Shown here one piece after another: positions 1-10,003 of a stretch of 64,000 nucleotides of DNA. How positions within the stretch are numbered: position 1 is the first letter of the stretch; the number at the start of each line of letters is the position of its first letter. Below the pieces are notes generated by a model. It did not search any database. It saw only the letters and a program-made list of their open reading frames with translations, and was not told the DNA's origin. Source of the stretch: Pelagophyceae sp. CCMP2097 (lineage: Eukaryota; Sar; Pelagophyceae); NCBI GenBank assembly GCA_026770575.1, contig MU657182.1, forward strand, positions 297,442 to 361,441. Direction: 5' to 3'. The position numbers and the translations under genes were made by a program.

Positions 1-108
1 GACCCTTCGGGTCCTGAATAATTGCCCCTGGTAATCCTTCAATCAAAGGACCCGAAGGGCCCTTGCCGTAAACTGACGTTGAATAAACGGCAAGGACCCT
101 TCGGGTCC
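1..108. repeat. Short inverted repeats with a near-perfect hairpin
   Basis: The motif GACCCTTCGGGTCC occurs at 1-14 and 95-108, and its reverse complement begins at 48. The arms 48-69 and 87-108 are 22 bases each and pair with one mismatch around a 17-base loop, giving a strong stem-loop. No gene is visible in this stretch. It could be the edge of a larger dispersed repeat cut by the window, or a small inverted-repeat element. Confidence 0.75.
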
Positions 109-414
109 TCAACAAACCAGCATCAGTAACGGCGAAGCCGCTGCGCGGCGTTTTCTTCCGCTCGCCGTCACAATGCGCTTGCCGTCGGGGGAGAACGCGC
201 AGCTCGTGACGCCGTATGTGTGCCCCTCGAGCGTCGTCTGCAGCGCGCCCGTCTCGGCGTCCCAGAGCCGCGCCGTGTTGTCGCCGCTCGCCGTGACGAC
301 GCGCTTGCCGCCGGGCGAGAAGGCGCAGCCCGTGACGACTTCGGTGTGCCCCTCGAGCATCATCTGCAGCGCACCCGTCTCGGCGTGCCAGAGCCGCGCC
401 TTCGTAGAAGTCGG
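109..414 (-). pseudogene. WD40-repeat gene fragment
   Basis: The minus strand encodes two WD40 blades with the usual signposts: LEGHT, then CAFSPGGKR or CAFSPDGKR, then TASGDNTARLWDAETG. Upstream, the frame is closed by an in-frame TGA at 415-417 directly before the blade remnant STKARLWHAETG. Downstream, the last blade stops at TASG and runs into a short unrelated tail (GRKRRAAASPLL...) encoded by the 44-base repeat. A working WD40 propeller normally needs about seven blades, so this is a truncated or relict copy rather than a complete gene. It could instead be one exon of a gene whose other exons lie elsewhere, but no convincing acceptor or donor frames it. Confidence 0.7.
116..159. repeat. 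44-base direct repeat, copy 1
   Basis: Bases 116-159 (ACCAGCATCAGTAACGGCGA... to ...TTTTCTTCC) are identical to 518-561. This copy abuts the 3' end of the WD40 fragment and supplies its aberrant C-terminal tail. Confidence 0.9.
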
Positions 415-517
415 TCAAAATCTTGTATTTTAAAATTTTAAAGATTGACGGTGGCCCTCGAGCCTCCAAAGCCAATTGCACTAGAATGCAAACCGTTCTC
501 AGTCACAGCAAATACAG

Positions 518-561
518 ACCAGCATCAGTAACGGCGAAGCCGCTGCGCGGCGTTTTCTTCC
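518..561. repeat. 44-base direct repeat, copy 2
   Basis: Identical to 116-159. The two copies bracket about 360 bases that include the WD40 fragment and an AT-rich stretch at 418-445. The rest of 562-960 holds no gene I can support. A minus-strand stretch near 525-620 reads VLDVLELREILTPILRLEEN, which resembles the start of an F-box or leucine-rich segment, but it has no framed exon. Confidence 0.9.
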
Positions 562-960
562 AGCCGCAGGATGGGCGTGAGGATTTCGCGAAGTTCGAGC
601 ACGTCGAGGACCTGCGCGGCGGCGGAACCGCCGCGGGAGACGGGCTGGATGAATCGCGCGGGAGCGGGCGCGCGCCTGCGGCCGGCGCCGCGCGGCGACG
701 CCATCGTGAAATTGCGACGTTGGACACGAAGGGTTTGGCGATACTCCCTTTTGTACAATTGTACTAGACTTGACGAGCGAAAAGGAGGCCCCGGGAGCGC
801 GGCTAATTTCGGGAGGCTTCGAGCGCGAGGTCCGTCTCGCCGCGGTCTTGCCTCGCCGCGCGCCTTTGCGCAAAAAGCGCGCGCGCGTAGGTATCTATTG
901 AATTCGAAAAAACAACCAGCAGTTCAAAACCCATTTCTGCGCTCCAAGAGCTTCGAAGGA

Positions 961-1819
961 ATGGCCGGCATCGCGCGCGGACGGCTCGCGGAGGAACGCA
1001 AGGTGTGGCATATTACCCCAACCGGAAGTTGGGCGAGCGGATCCCCGGTCCGTCGTCGGGCCGCTGCGCACGACTGCACCTGGCGGCAGGCATGGCGCCG
1101 CGAGCACCCGTACGGCTTCTACGCGCGACCAGGCACGAACCCCGACGGCTCGACGAACCTCATGTGAGCGAAACGCGTTTGCCGCCGACGCGGACGACGC
1201 GTCTCTGTTGGATGCCAGACACACGCGCGCCCCGCCGCCTCGGCGAGCGCACTTCTACAGGCTCTGGGAGTGCGGCATCCCGGGCAAGAAGGGCACGGAC
1301 TGGGAGGTTCGTCTGGCAGCATCCTTTGCATTCAGAAGCCTTTGCATTCGATGCCCGTGGACGGCCGCGAGCCCGTTGCGTCGCAGGTCGGGCTTTTTAA
1401 GGTGACGATGGATTTCTCCGAGGATTACCCCTCCAAGCCGCCAAAGTGCAAGTTCTCGCCGCCGCTGTGAGTCTTTCCATCAAGTGCGCGGCCCTCGGAC
1501 CGCCGCCGCAGGTTCCACCCGAACGTCTACCCTTCCGGCACCATCTGCCTCAGCATCCTCAACGAGGAGGAGGGCTGGCGCCCCGCGATCACCATCAAGC
1601 AGATGCTCCTCGGCGTACAGGTGCGATCCCGTCGAAAGATCGCGACATCCCGTCAGAAGATGGCACCGTGCCGACCTGCCTGCGTAGGACCTGCTCGACA
1701 CGCCCAACCCGGACTCGCCGGCGCAGAGCGAGGCGTACCAGCTCTTCGTGAACAACAAGGTGGAGTACAAGAAGCGCGTGCGCCAAGAGTCGCAGAACAA
1801 CGCTAATAATAGTGTCTGA
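961..1819 (+). CDS. UBC9: SUMO-conjugating enzyme E2 (UBC9/UBE2I)
   Basis: E2 enzyme that accepts SUMO from the E1 as a thioester on its catalytic cysteine and passes it to target lysines, mainly in the nucleus. Six exons assemble in frame: 961-1002, 1090-1163, 1261-1306, 1387-1466, 1512-1620, 1688-1819, giving 160 residues, close to the family's usual 158. The N-terminus [14 protein letters not shown], the block [18 protein letters not shown], the HPN motif in [16 protein letters not shown] and the C-terminal [10 protein letters not shown] follow UBC9 closely. The active-site cysteine falls at residue 93, the same number as in animal UBC9. The basic start and the GKKGT loop separate it from ubiquitin E2s. 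All introns are GT-AG and 45 to 97 bases long. The start is the first ATG and matches the family start. Confidence 0.96.
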
Positions 1820-2304
1820 CGCGCCCGGCGAAAGGCCCGCCCGGCGAGGTCCTCTTTCCGGCGCGAGACGACGACCCGTCGAGGTGGCCGCTCCCGAGGC
1901 AGCCGAAGCCCCGCCGGCCGGCCGCCCGCAACCATTGCTCATGCCTTTAAAAGCGCACTTTGTACCCTCACCAGCGTGCTTTTGCACGCGTGCTCCGCAC
2001 GACGCAATGCGGCTTGACCCAAGCCGCCTCAGTTGGCCCGTGTGGTGGTGCATCCGAGGGAGGGCGGCGGATCACATTGACAGTATCATTTATGGATAGG
2101 CGTCAGGGGGCGCACACGCGCCGCCGGAGGAGCGCTTCGGGGGTTGCACAAAAGGTGTCGAGGCGGGCTAGCCGCCTTCGTCGTCGTGGCTCTCGTAGCC
2201 GTCGTACTCCGTCCACGGCCGCCGGTAGCCCTACGTGGAAAGCCTCTGGCAACATTGCATCGCACGCGCACACAAGGGTCCGACAAGGGTCCACAACGGG
2301 ATCC
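1820..2304. other. Intergenic region between convergent genes
   Basis: About 485 bases between the UBC9 stop and the stop of the minus-strand TRAF-type gene. GC-rich, open in several frames but without a framed exon or recognisable domain. Probably both 3' UTRs. Confidence 0.6.
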
Positions 2305-5300
2305 TCAAAAAAGTCGCACCGCCTCGCCGCGCTTGGCCTTGGCCATGGCGCGCCCCGCGGCCCAGAACGGGCTGCCGCAGCTGCGCTGGACGTGCGCTTG
2401 GAGGCGCGACGCGGCGACGCTTGCGCCGCACCCTTGAGGACAGTACACCAAACGCATCTCGCAATGCTTGCGGCAGTGCCGGTCCGCGTCGCGCTTCGGG
2501 ACCAACTCGTCGCAGCCCAGCGCGCACTCGCGCAGCGCGCTTCCCTCGGAGTGCGCCGCGGCCAGAACGTCGCGTTGCCGGAGCACGCTACACTCCGGCG
2601 AGTCTCGCTTCAAATGTTGCGATAGAGCGTCGAAGGTGACGCGCGCCGCGCAGTAGTCGCAGGTGACCAATCTCTTGGCGCAGTCGTGGTCGAAGTGATG
2701 TCGCAACCGACATTTGACCACGGCGGCCTCGCACCCCGCGCGCGTGCAGACAACGAGCGAGAACAGCTCTCTGCCTTTGAGAGCCAGCCTCTTGTTCCGC
2801 ACTTCGACGACGCAGACGCCGCGCTCCAGCGAGGCTGGAGTAGGGGGCTCGGTGCCTGCTACTTCTTCGGCGCCGACCCAGGCCATCCTCCGAGACTCGT
2901 CGCCTACAAAGGGCCGCGAGAACCCGTGGAGCCTTGAACGGTACCGGTTCTCCGACCGGTCGAAGAGCCAGGAGCCCTCGCCCTCCTCCCAGGTCCACCA
3001 GCCCAAAAGGCCCTGAGCTCGCGCGTCCGGTGCTGGAAAAGATTTCGAAAATTGCCGCAGCTCGGCCTGTGTCCGTGACGCGGCCCAGTAGCGCGCCTCC
3101 ACGACGACGGCGTGCGCCGTGCGCAGTGCTGAGTCGCGGTCGCCGCAGAGGTCGCGCATGGGTAGACGGACGTCGACGCCCCTCGGCACGGTGAACGAAC
3201 CGACCCTCTTCCCGTCGACGAACGCGGCCACCGTCGCGCGCCGAGCCTCCGTCGACGGGCGCCGCTCGCCAGACACCTCGGACGCGGCGTCGCCGGCGTC
3301 GGTCTTGAGGGTCACCTCGCGCGCGACGAACGCCACGTGGACCCACCTCTCTCGCGGCAGCGGCTCGTCGCCGAGCGCAAACGTGCCGACGCCGATGATC
3401 GCGACGCCGAGCGTCGCGTGTTGTCGCCTCTCGGGCTTCTTCTTTTCGGCGTTTTTGAAATCATCGACGTCGCAGCTCAGCAAGAGCCGGCAAGCCGCAG
3501 ACGCCGCCAAACAATCGTAGCCGCGCAGGCCGAGGCACGCCTCTTCCACGAGCTTGGCGACGGACTTGCCGTGCGTCGCCTCTCGCTGAATAGCCTTTTT
3601 GGCTTTTTGTTTCGTTTTCTGTTTTTTCCGCTGCGCCGCCCGCTTCTCCTTGTCCGTCAGCTTGGTCACCGTCTCCGTACACTCCGTCGCGTCGTCCGCA
3701 GCCGAAATCGTCGCAGCAGTCGCGTCGTCGTCCGCGGGCTCCTTCGCCGGTTCGTCGTCGTCGAGGTGCATTTCGCCAAGCTCCGCCTCTGCCACGTGCG
3801 CCCTCAACAACCGCAGCAAAGCGTCGACGGATAAGGCGTCCGTCAACGGCGTCGGGGCGTACCCGGAAATGTAAACGAACTCTGTGGAGTCACGTCGGCC
3901 CGCCTCGTCGGCCGCGGGCCGCGGCGCGACGGTGGCGGCAGGGGCGTTGGCGCCTGCTGCCGCCGTTGTCTGGTCGCCGGCCGCAGCCGCGTCGCCTGCT
4001 ACTGCCGCCGCGTCAACGGTTGCCGCCGCCGCATCGCCTGCTGCAACCGCCGCGTCGCCTGCCGCCGCTGTGTCGTCGCCTGCCGCAGCGTCGCCTGCCG
4101 CCGCTGCGTCGGAAGCGGGCCCGGCATGTGCGGCGTCGCCGTTCCCGTCGGGCGTGGCCTCGTCGGCAGGCTGCGCGGCGCTGTCGGCGGGCTGCAAAGC
4201 CTCGTCGTCGGGCTGCGCAGCTTCATCGGCCTCATCGGCGGCCGCGGCCTCCGCAACAATTGCGGCGGGCGCGGCGTGGCGGGCGTCGGCGAGCGGGTCT
4301 ATCGTGTCGCTGAGGAGCACTTGGAGCGTCTCGGCTAAAGCCTCTGGCGGCAGCTGCCGGAGGCCGCGCCCGGCGGCGCGGAAAAGTTCAAACGCGGCGT
4401 GCGTTGCCACTCCCACGCCCACTTGCGCCGCTCTGCGCGCCTCCGACGCGGCGACGACGCGGTCCGTGAGGGCCCGGGCGACGAGCTCGTCTGCGGTGCC
4501 GGACGCGAACGTGGCCCGCGCGACGGCCTCCAAATTGCGCAAGTCCATCGTCAACAGCGCCAGGTCCGCCTCTACAACGAGGCGCGCGCGGTGGAGTTTC
4601 AAAGCGGCGCGGACGTCGGCTAATAAAGCGTTTGCGGTGCTGGGTCTCCAGACCCAAAATTCCGCCGTCCACGGCGGCTGCACGTCTTCCTCGTCGATGG
4701 CTGCAAAACTCGGCCGTAAAGCCGCGGGCCCGGCGAAGAAGCAGGCGGCGCGCGGCCTTAACAGCGTCGAGGCGTCCTCGTGCCACGCTCTGTTCAAAGG
4801 CCGAACCATCACAGAACAGCCGAGTAAAACGTTCTTGCAGGGCATGAGCCTGTTGCCGCACTCGTTCAAAGCATGCCACGCCATCTTCACCAGAGGCACG
4901 CCTTCGCCGCACGTCGGGCACGGCGCCGGTAAACGCCTGAGCGCGGCCTGGTCTGCGAAGCCGTCTCTTTTGTCGATCAGAGCCGCGTGCGCCGCGTCGT
5001 CCGCCGCCGCCGCAAGCGCCGTCGCCGCCGCCAAGGCTAAAGTTGTCGACAGCGACCGCGCACGCAGCGCGCCGAGGACCTTGACCGACGCCCGCCGTGC
5101 GCGCGCCGAGGCCATGGCGCCTTTCAACCGAGCTTCAGCGTCCGCCGCGTCCTTTAAAGCCGCGTCGGCCAAGGCCTTTGAAGCCGCGCGCTCCTCGCCG
5201 TGAATCTGGCGCGCCAGCGTGTGCCCAAAGGGCCGCGGCGGCGGCTCGCCGTCCGGCGGCGCGCGCCGGCGGAACGGCCGCGCGCACAGGGCCGCCAGCC

Positions 5301-6140
5301 GCGCAGCCTCGGCGACGCGTTCCGCCGCCTCGACCTTGACCAGCTCGCGCTCCAGCGCCGCCAGGTCCATCTTCTCGAGCGCGACCGGGGCGCCGTCGTC
5401 TTCGTCGGAAGAGTCGCTGGAGTCGTCCGAAGAGTCTTCCACCGGCGGCGGCTTTTGGAAAGCAACCTTCAAGCGAGGCTCGTCGCCCGCCGGCCGCGCG
5501 CCCGCGTGCTTCTCGAGCGCCGCGCGGACGCCGCGCGCCGACTCGGACCGCACCTAGGTCGTAAGGGCTCGTAAGGGCTCGTTATCCTTAGGGTGGAGAT
5601 CTACACCGAACCACGGGTTCCCCGCGATACCCCGCGCTCCCGACTCACGGTCAGCGAGTGGTCTGCGGCGTCGCTCGGCCGACGGCCCACGTCGAGGCGC
5701 GGCGGCGCCGAGTGCCTCGCGGCCGCGCGCGCGGCGAGCACCGCGCCGTCCGGCGCGAGGACGCCGCCGGCCCGCGCACCCTGCGGCAATTCGAGCGCGA
5801 CGTGCGCCTCGAGCGGCGGCGGCAGCAAGCCGCCGAGCGCCGGCAGCCGCGCGCCCTGCATGGACCTCGGCCGCGGCGCGTCCGCGGCGTTTGCCAGCGG
5901 CCGCGCGGCTTGCATAGACCTCGGCCGCGGATTTTCGGCGCCGGCGGCCAGCGCCTGCGCTTGCTGCGCGCGGAGGGCCCGCACGGGCGTCTCGTCGAGG
6001 CGGAGGCAGTAGGGCCATAGGCGAAGGCGGTTCTCAGCGTCCAAGTCGTCTCGCTCCTCGAGATACGACCGCCGTGGCTCGGCGCCGGCCAGCGCCGGCC
6101 GGCCCAGCGCCGGCGGCTGCTCCCGCAGCTCGCGGCCCAT
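2305..6140 (-). CDS. TRAF-type zinc-finger protein with a LamG-like region
   Basis: Two exons: 6140-5649 and 5553-2305, phase 0, joined over a 95-base GT-AG intron (donor GTGAGT), 1246 residues. Exon 1 is low-complexity with a doubled RPRSMQ.AR motif. Exon 2 has an acidic Ser/Asp run, a Cys/His cluster (CPTCGEG...HALNECGNRLMPCKN) near residue 375-410, an Ala/Asp/Pro tandem-repeat linker, a lysine-rich coil (KKQKTKQKAKK), a stretch resembling a concanavalin/LamG fold (HVAFVAREVT ... GLLGWWTWEEGEGSWLFDRS) at about 900-1070, and a C-terminal Cys/His array (CEAAVVKCRLRHHFDHDC, CDYCAARV, CALGCDELVPKR, CPQGCGASV) typical of TRAF zinc fingers. TRAF fingers mediate protein contacts in ubiquitin signalling. 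The pairing with LamG-like sequence suggests a scaffold. Exon 1 is less certain because it has no domain. Confidence 0.8.
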
Positions 6141-6522
6141 GGCGCGCGCGCCCGGCCGGGGCGGCGTTACGGCTGGCCCAAGTTGGTACGATCGATCCAG
6201 ACGACGGTTTCCGTCACACTTTCGCTCAGTCAGAAGGTTTCCGGGTGAGGCTTGAATTTCTTCTAACTCCCCGACAATTGCCTGACATTTGCTTCCGACG
6301 CCACGAACCCAGGTGCAAGTCGCCTCGATGCCACGCCCTTCGGCCCGCCGCTCTTCACAGCTCCCAGAAGCTCCGGCTGCTTCCCACAGTAGCCACGTCT
6401 CGCAGTGCTCTTTCTTGAATATGGTCGAACCACGTCGCTTCGCCGTCGGGTGGGTGGCATCCTCGCAGTGCTATGTATTGGGTCGCCGTCGGAGCGCGCC
6501 AAAGCTCTATTCCTCTTGAGAC
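6141..6522. other. Intergenic region, no gene seen
   Basis: Between the 5' end of the TRAF-type gene and the 3' end of the UBE2G2-like gene, both on the minus strand. Presumed promoter of the first and 3' UTR of the second. No framed exon found. Confidence 0.5.
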
Positions 6523-7841
6523 CTACGTGTCAGCACGTCGCCACGCAATTTGAACAAAGCAGAGCAAGGTATCATTCGAGCAGTTTGCGCACCTTCGTAC
6601 GAGGCGGCGGACTTCCTTTTTGAACTCGTCGTAGTTGTCTCGCCACATGACCTGTGAGCGCGGTGCGTCGCGGTCCGACTTTGGCTCCGTCTGAGGCTTT
6701 TCGATTTTTTCAAAGCGCCGCTGCCCAGATGGAAAGAACCGGGCGCCGCGGCGGGACGGCGGCGTCGATGTTGGCCGGCGACTGGTCGTTTGGGTCTGAG
6801 AGCATGGAGATGACGGAGACCTACGCGACGCGTCCCGCCGCCGCCGCTGTGGAAACCGGCGCGGGCCCGACGCACCAGGATGGACTCGACGCCGAGGACG
6901 GGGCGCCAGCGCAGGTCCGCAGTTTCCTAGCGCACGGACTGTGATTCGCTCGCGGCCGCACGTTGAAAAAGTCTCGTTGAAAAAGCCTCGCGGGCCGGGG
7001 TACGCGCCTGCTCGTTGGTCGGGTCGTCGCCGGCCGCGTGGAGAATCGAAATGCAGACCTTGCCGTCCGGGTAGACTGCGCGGGAGGAGCCGTGGGTCGT
7101 CCGCACCGGCGGGACGAGGCAATCGCCGTGGCGAGGGGGCCTTCAATCGATCATCGGGACGCACTGTTCGGGTGGAACATCTTGGTGATGAATCTCATCT
7201 CGGGCGGCTCGTTGGGGAACCTGCGCAGATGCGGTGGGCACCGCGCCAAGAAAGGCTGCTCCGAAATGGTCCCTCTTTCGCACCAAAGCTCTAGAGGCTT
7301 GCCTCTTTTTCGCCTTTTTCCAAACGAGTTTGTTCAGAGGACGCTGCGAGGGGTGACATGTTTGGGAAGATGAGCTTGGCTTTGAAAAACCCGCCCTCGC
7401 TACAGCGCGCATCAGCCGCCACGGTCCAGTCTGGGAAAGCCCAACCCGACGCACTACAGCGTCTCGGCCGGGCCGACGATCATGATCTCCCACCTGCAGA
7501 CGCGGCGGTCCCGCCTTTCAAAGGGCGCGGCGGGGGAAGGGTCTTGCGTCGGCAGAGTGCGCCGGGGACTGGCCCCCCGAGCTTCTGGCAAGCAAGGACG
7601 CTGTTTTGGACTCGGCCAGGTTGCCGTCGTCGACGAGGCCGACGGAGATGCCGTCGGGCGGGTTCTTGCTCAGTTCTGCGACAAATCACGTCGGCGCCAG
7701 TCGGCGCCAAAACACCCTTCTTCGAGGGCACGACCGGCCATCCCCGCGATGCAACGCGATTTACCCGGCACCCTCCCCGGCGCGCGGGGGCGCACCCATG
7801 AGCTGCCGCCGCAGGAGTGTCATGCCGTACTCGTCCATCAT
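6523..7841 (-). CDS. UBC7: Ubiquitin-conjugating enzyme E2, UBE2G2/UBC7-like
   Basis: E2 of the Ubc7 type, which in yeast and animals works with ER-associated ligases in degradation of misfolded membrane and secretory proteins. Nine exons in order: 7841-7796, 7675-7612, 7493-7455, 7399-7358, 7220-7165, 7075-7008, 6926-6876, 6820-6758, 6651-6523. They sum to 558 bases, 185 residues, with every phase matching. Diagnostic blocks: ISVGLVDDGNL, WEIMIVGPAETLYEGGFF, MRFITKMFHPNIYPDGKVC (catalytic cysteine at about residue 90), ILHAAGDDP (the acidic insertion of the Ubc7/Cdc34 group), RWRPVLGVESIL and SVISMLSDPNDQSPANIDAA. No single frame shows the gene because exons are as short as 39 bases. Intron 6 has a GC donor (CAG|GCGCGT). 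The C-terminal tail CANCSNDTLL... is longer than in animal UBE2G2 and is unassigned. Confidence 0.93.
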
Positions 7842-8142
7842 CTCGCCCCGCTGCTTTCGCTGCGATTCTACAACAAATTGTATCTCGAAATGTCCGTTTG
7901 AGGGATTTGAATATATATTCGAAGACAGCAACCCAAACTGGCGATGAGTTCGTCAGACCGGCCTGGAAGTCGGCCTCCTCTCGCCATCCACCTCCCGGAT
8001 ATCCCGAAGTGTCTGTGGAGCCCCCACAGCTTACGTCACGACCTTCACCATCGCAGTTCAAGCTGCAAATTCCAAAAAAGATGCAAATGCGGCCTGGTGC
8101 TTCTCTTGAACAAACGCTTGCACGCGTCCATCCCGCAGCGCG
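7842..8142. promoter_or_regulatory. Divergent promoter, UBE2G2-like / RRM gene
   Basis: 301 bases separate two divergent start codons. The perfect 12-base palindrome GAATATATATTC at 7909-7920 is an AT island in GC-rich surroundings and a plausible TATA-like core for either gene. Function is inferred from position only. Confidence 0.45.
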
Positions 8143-9502
8143 ATGAGCGAGGTCGGGGGCTCGGCCTCTGTGGCGGACTCGCGCATGAGCGAGATCGGCG
8201 ACTCGCCGCGCGAGGCTCGGCGCGAGCCGCGCGAGGCGCGGGACCGCGCGCCTCGGGAACGGAAGAAAGAGGCGCCATCAAAAACGCTGCTATTGACGGA
8301 CCTCGACGCGGATACCCAAGCCGAAGACGTCCAGACCTACTTTTCCCAGCACAACGCAGGCGGCTTCATCAACAGCCGGGTCCGCAAGGTGCGGAAACGC
8401 TTGCAAGAGACAGCCCGCGGCCGCAAACGCGCCGAGGACCCCCGCGGCCGCCGCAATACGCGCCGACGCCCGGGGCGCCACGCTTCTATAGGATCGCAAC
8501 GGGGCGTACATCGGCTTTGCGGACTTTGAAACCGTCGAGCAAGCGGTGCGTTTTGCTTTGGCCGTCTATCGCACCCGCATCATCCAAAGTCCGCCTCTGC
8601 TAGAAATTCGCGCACGACACGGGCGCGGAGAGCAAGGTGGAGATCAAGGGCATGCGGCCGGCTTTCTACTTTGCTCGGTCGTCCGGGGCGCCGCCTCCGA
8701 AGGTGGCGCAGAAGAGAAGTTACGACGACTCGTTCGGCGGCGGTGGCGGCGAGCGCCGGGCGCCGCCGAGCTCGCGGGCGCAGCCGGCGTACGGCTCTGA
8801 CCAGCAGCACGGCCAGGGCTACGGCGGCGGGCCCGGCTACGGCCAAACGTACCTTCCTTCTGTTCGCGAGGTGCGAGCAGCGCTCGCGCGGGCCGCGCCG
8901 ACGCGCGAAACGCAGGCCGAAATGTCCGGGGCGTCGAGCACGCTCTTCGTGAGTCGCCCAAACGCCGCGCGCGCCCCGCGGGTTGCGCGGCCGCGCGACG
9001 CATTGGCGTAGGTGGACAACGTGCCCCCCGACGCTACGCTCCGAGAGGTCGGCCACATTTTCCGGCAGTGCGTCCGACTGCGCGAGGGGCGACTTGCGAA
9101 GGGGCGCCCGCGCGAGGGGACGTCGAGGCGCGGGCCGCCACACAGCACAAACGTAGGTTCCCGGGGTTCAAATCGCTGCGCATGAAGCCGCCGCGCGAGG
9201 GCGCGTCGCGCGGGCCGCACGCGGCGGCGTCCCGTAGACGCGTGGCGGGCGAGTGCGGTCTTTCTGAGCTTTCTGCCTTTGCAGGTTTTGCTTCGTGGAA
9301 TTCGAGGCGCCGCCGCACGCGCTCGTGGCGCTGCGCGCGGTCAACGGCTACCGCTTCGACCACCGACAAGAGGCAGACTCGTCTCCCACCGCGTCCCTCG
9401 CCGTCGCCTCCGCCATATGCCGTCGAGACGCGTGCGCACGCTCGCCGTAGGAAGCTGCCGTGCCTCCGGCTCGAATTCGCCAAGTCGTCGTCAAGGGCAT
9501 GA
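8143..9502 (+). CDS. Two-RRM RNA-binding protein (RBPMS-like second RRM)
   Basis: Predicted RNA-binding protein. Exons: 8143-8388, 8492-8545, 8604-8870, 8916-8948, 9012-9067, 9157-9204, 9285-9380, 9451-9502; 283 residues if all are spliced this way. After a Ser/Arg/Glu-rich start comes RRM1: KTLLLTDLDADT (RNP2), then GAYIGFADFETVEQA (RNP1), then VEIKGMRPAFYFA. A Gly/Ser/Tyr-rich linker (GYGGGPGYGQ) follows. RRM2 reads STLFVDNVPPDATLREVGHIF, FPGFKSLRM, FCFVEFEAPPHALVALRAVNGY and ends LPCLRLEFAKS; this layout matches the RBPMS/couch-potato group (FRxFxG, LRLEFAKxN). Two points are uncertain: 8871-8915 could be retained, since it is in frame, and exon 6 may extend to 9252. It is divergently transcribed from the UBE2G2-like gene. 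Confidence 0.88.
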
Positions 9503-10003
9503 GCGTCCGTCGAGGCCACGGCGCCGGGCCGCCTATAGGGCTGCAATGCGGCGAGCCACGGAGCACCGGCGCGCAGCCGTCGCCGAGCTCCACAGCCCGC
9601 GACCCGGAATCGAGCCCACGCTCCGAGACGGTGGGCCACTCGAACGACCCACTCGTCGCTATCGCCGCGTCGTAACTTTATGCAAGGCGCTCCCGCGGGC
9701 ATGCGCGCCTCTCTCTGCTCCCGACGAAGGCGCGCGGCGGGGTCGCGCGTGGGGCAGGTTGGGTGGACAGGGGTTTCCTTAAGTAATAATTCGTGGGTCG
9801 CTCGCGCGCGTCGAGAGGCGTTTGCCGGCGGTCTTTTGCCGCGCTCCAACGCCGACGGTCTGCCGAGAGACGGGCGCGGATTGAGGTTATTTTTGTTCAG
9901 TGGCATACCCGTGCGGCTCTAACGGCTCCGCGCGGCTCCGGCGGTAGCCGCATCGGTGGGAGCCGATGTCCCGGGCCTATGCCTTTGGGCGTCATCGGCG
10001 CGT
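9503..10003. other. Intergenic region, no gene seen
   Basis: 500 bases between convergent genes. GC-rich with long open frames on the minus strand that are antisense shadows of the RRM gene and carry no domain. Likely 3' UTRs. Confidence 0.5.

Noticed and set aside
9034..9906. Long open frame on the minus strand opposite the RRM gene (290 codons)
   Set aside because: Antisense shadow of confirmed exons, Arg/Ala-rich, no domain; such frames are expected in very GC-rich DNA.
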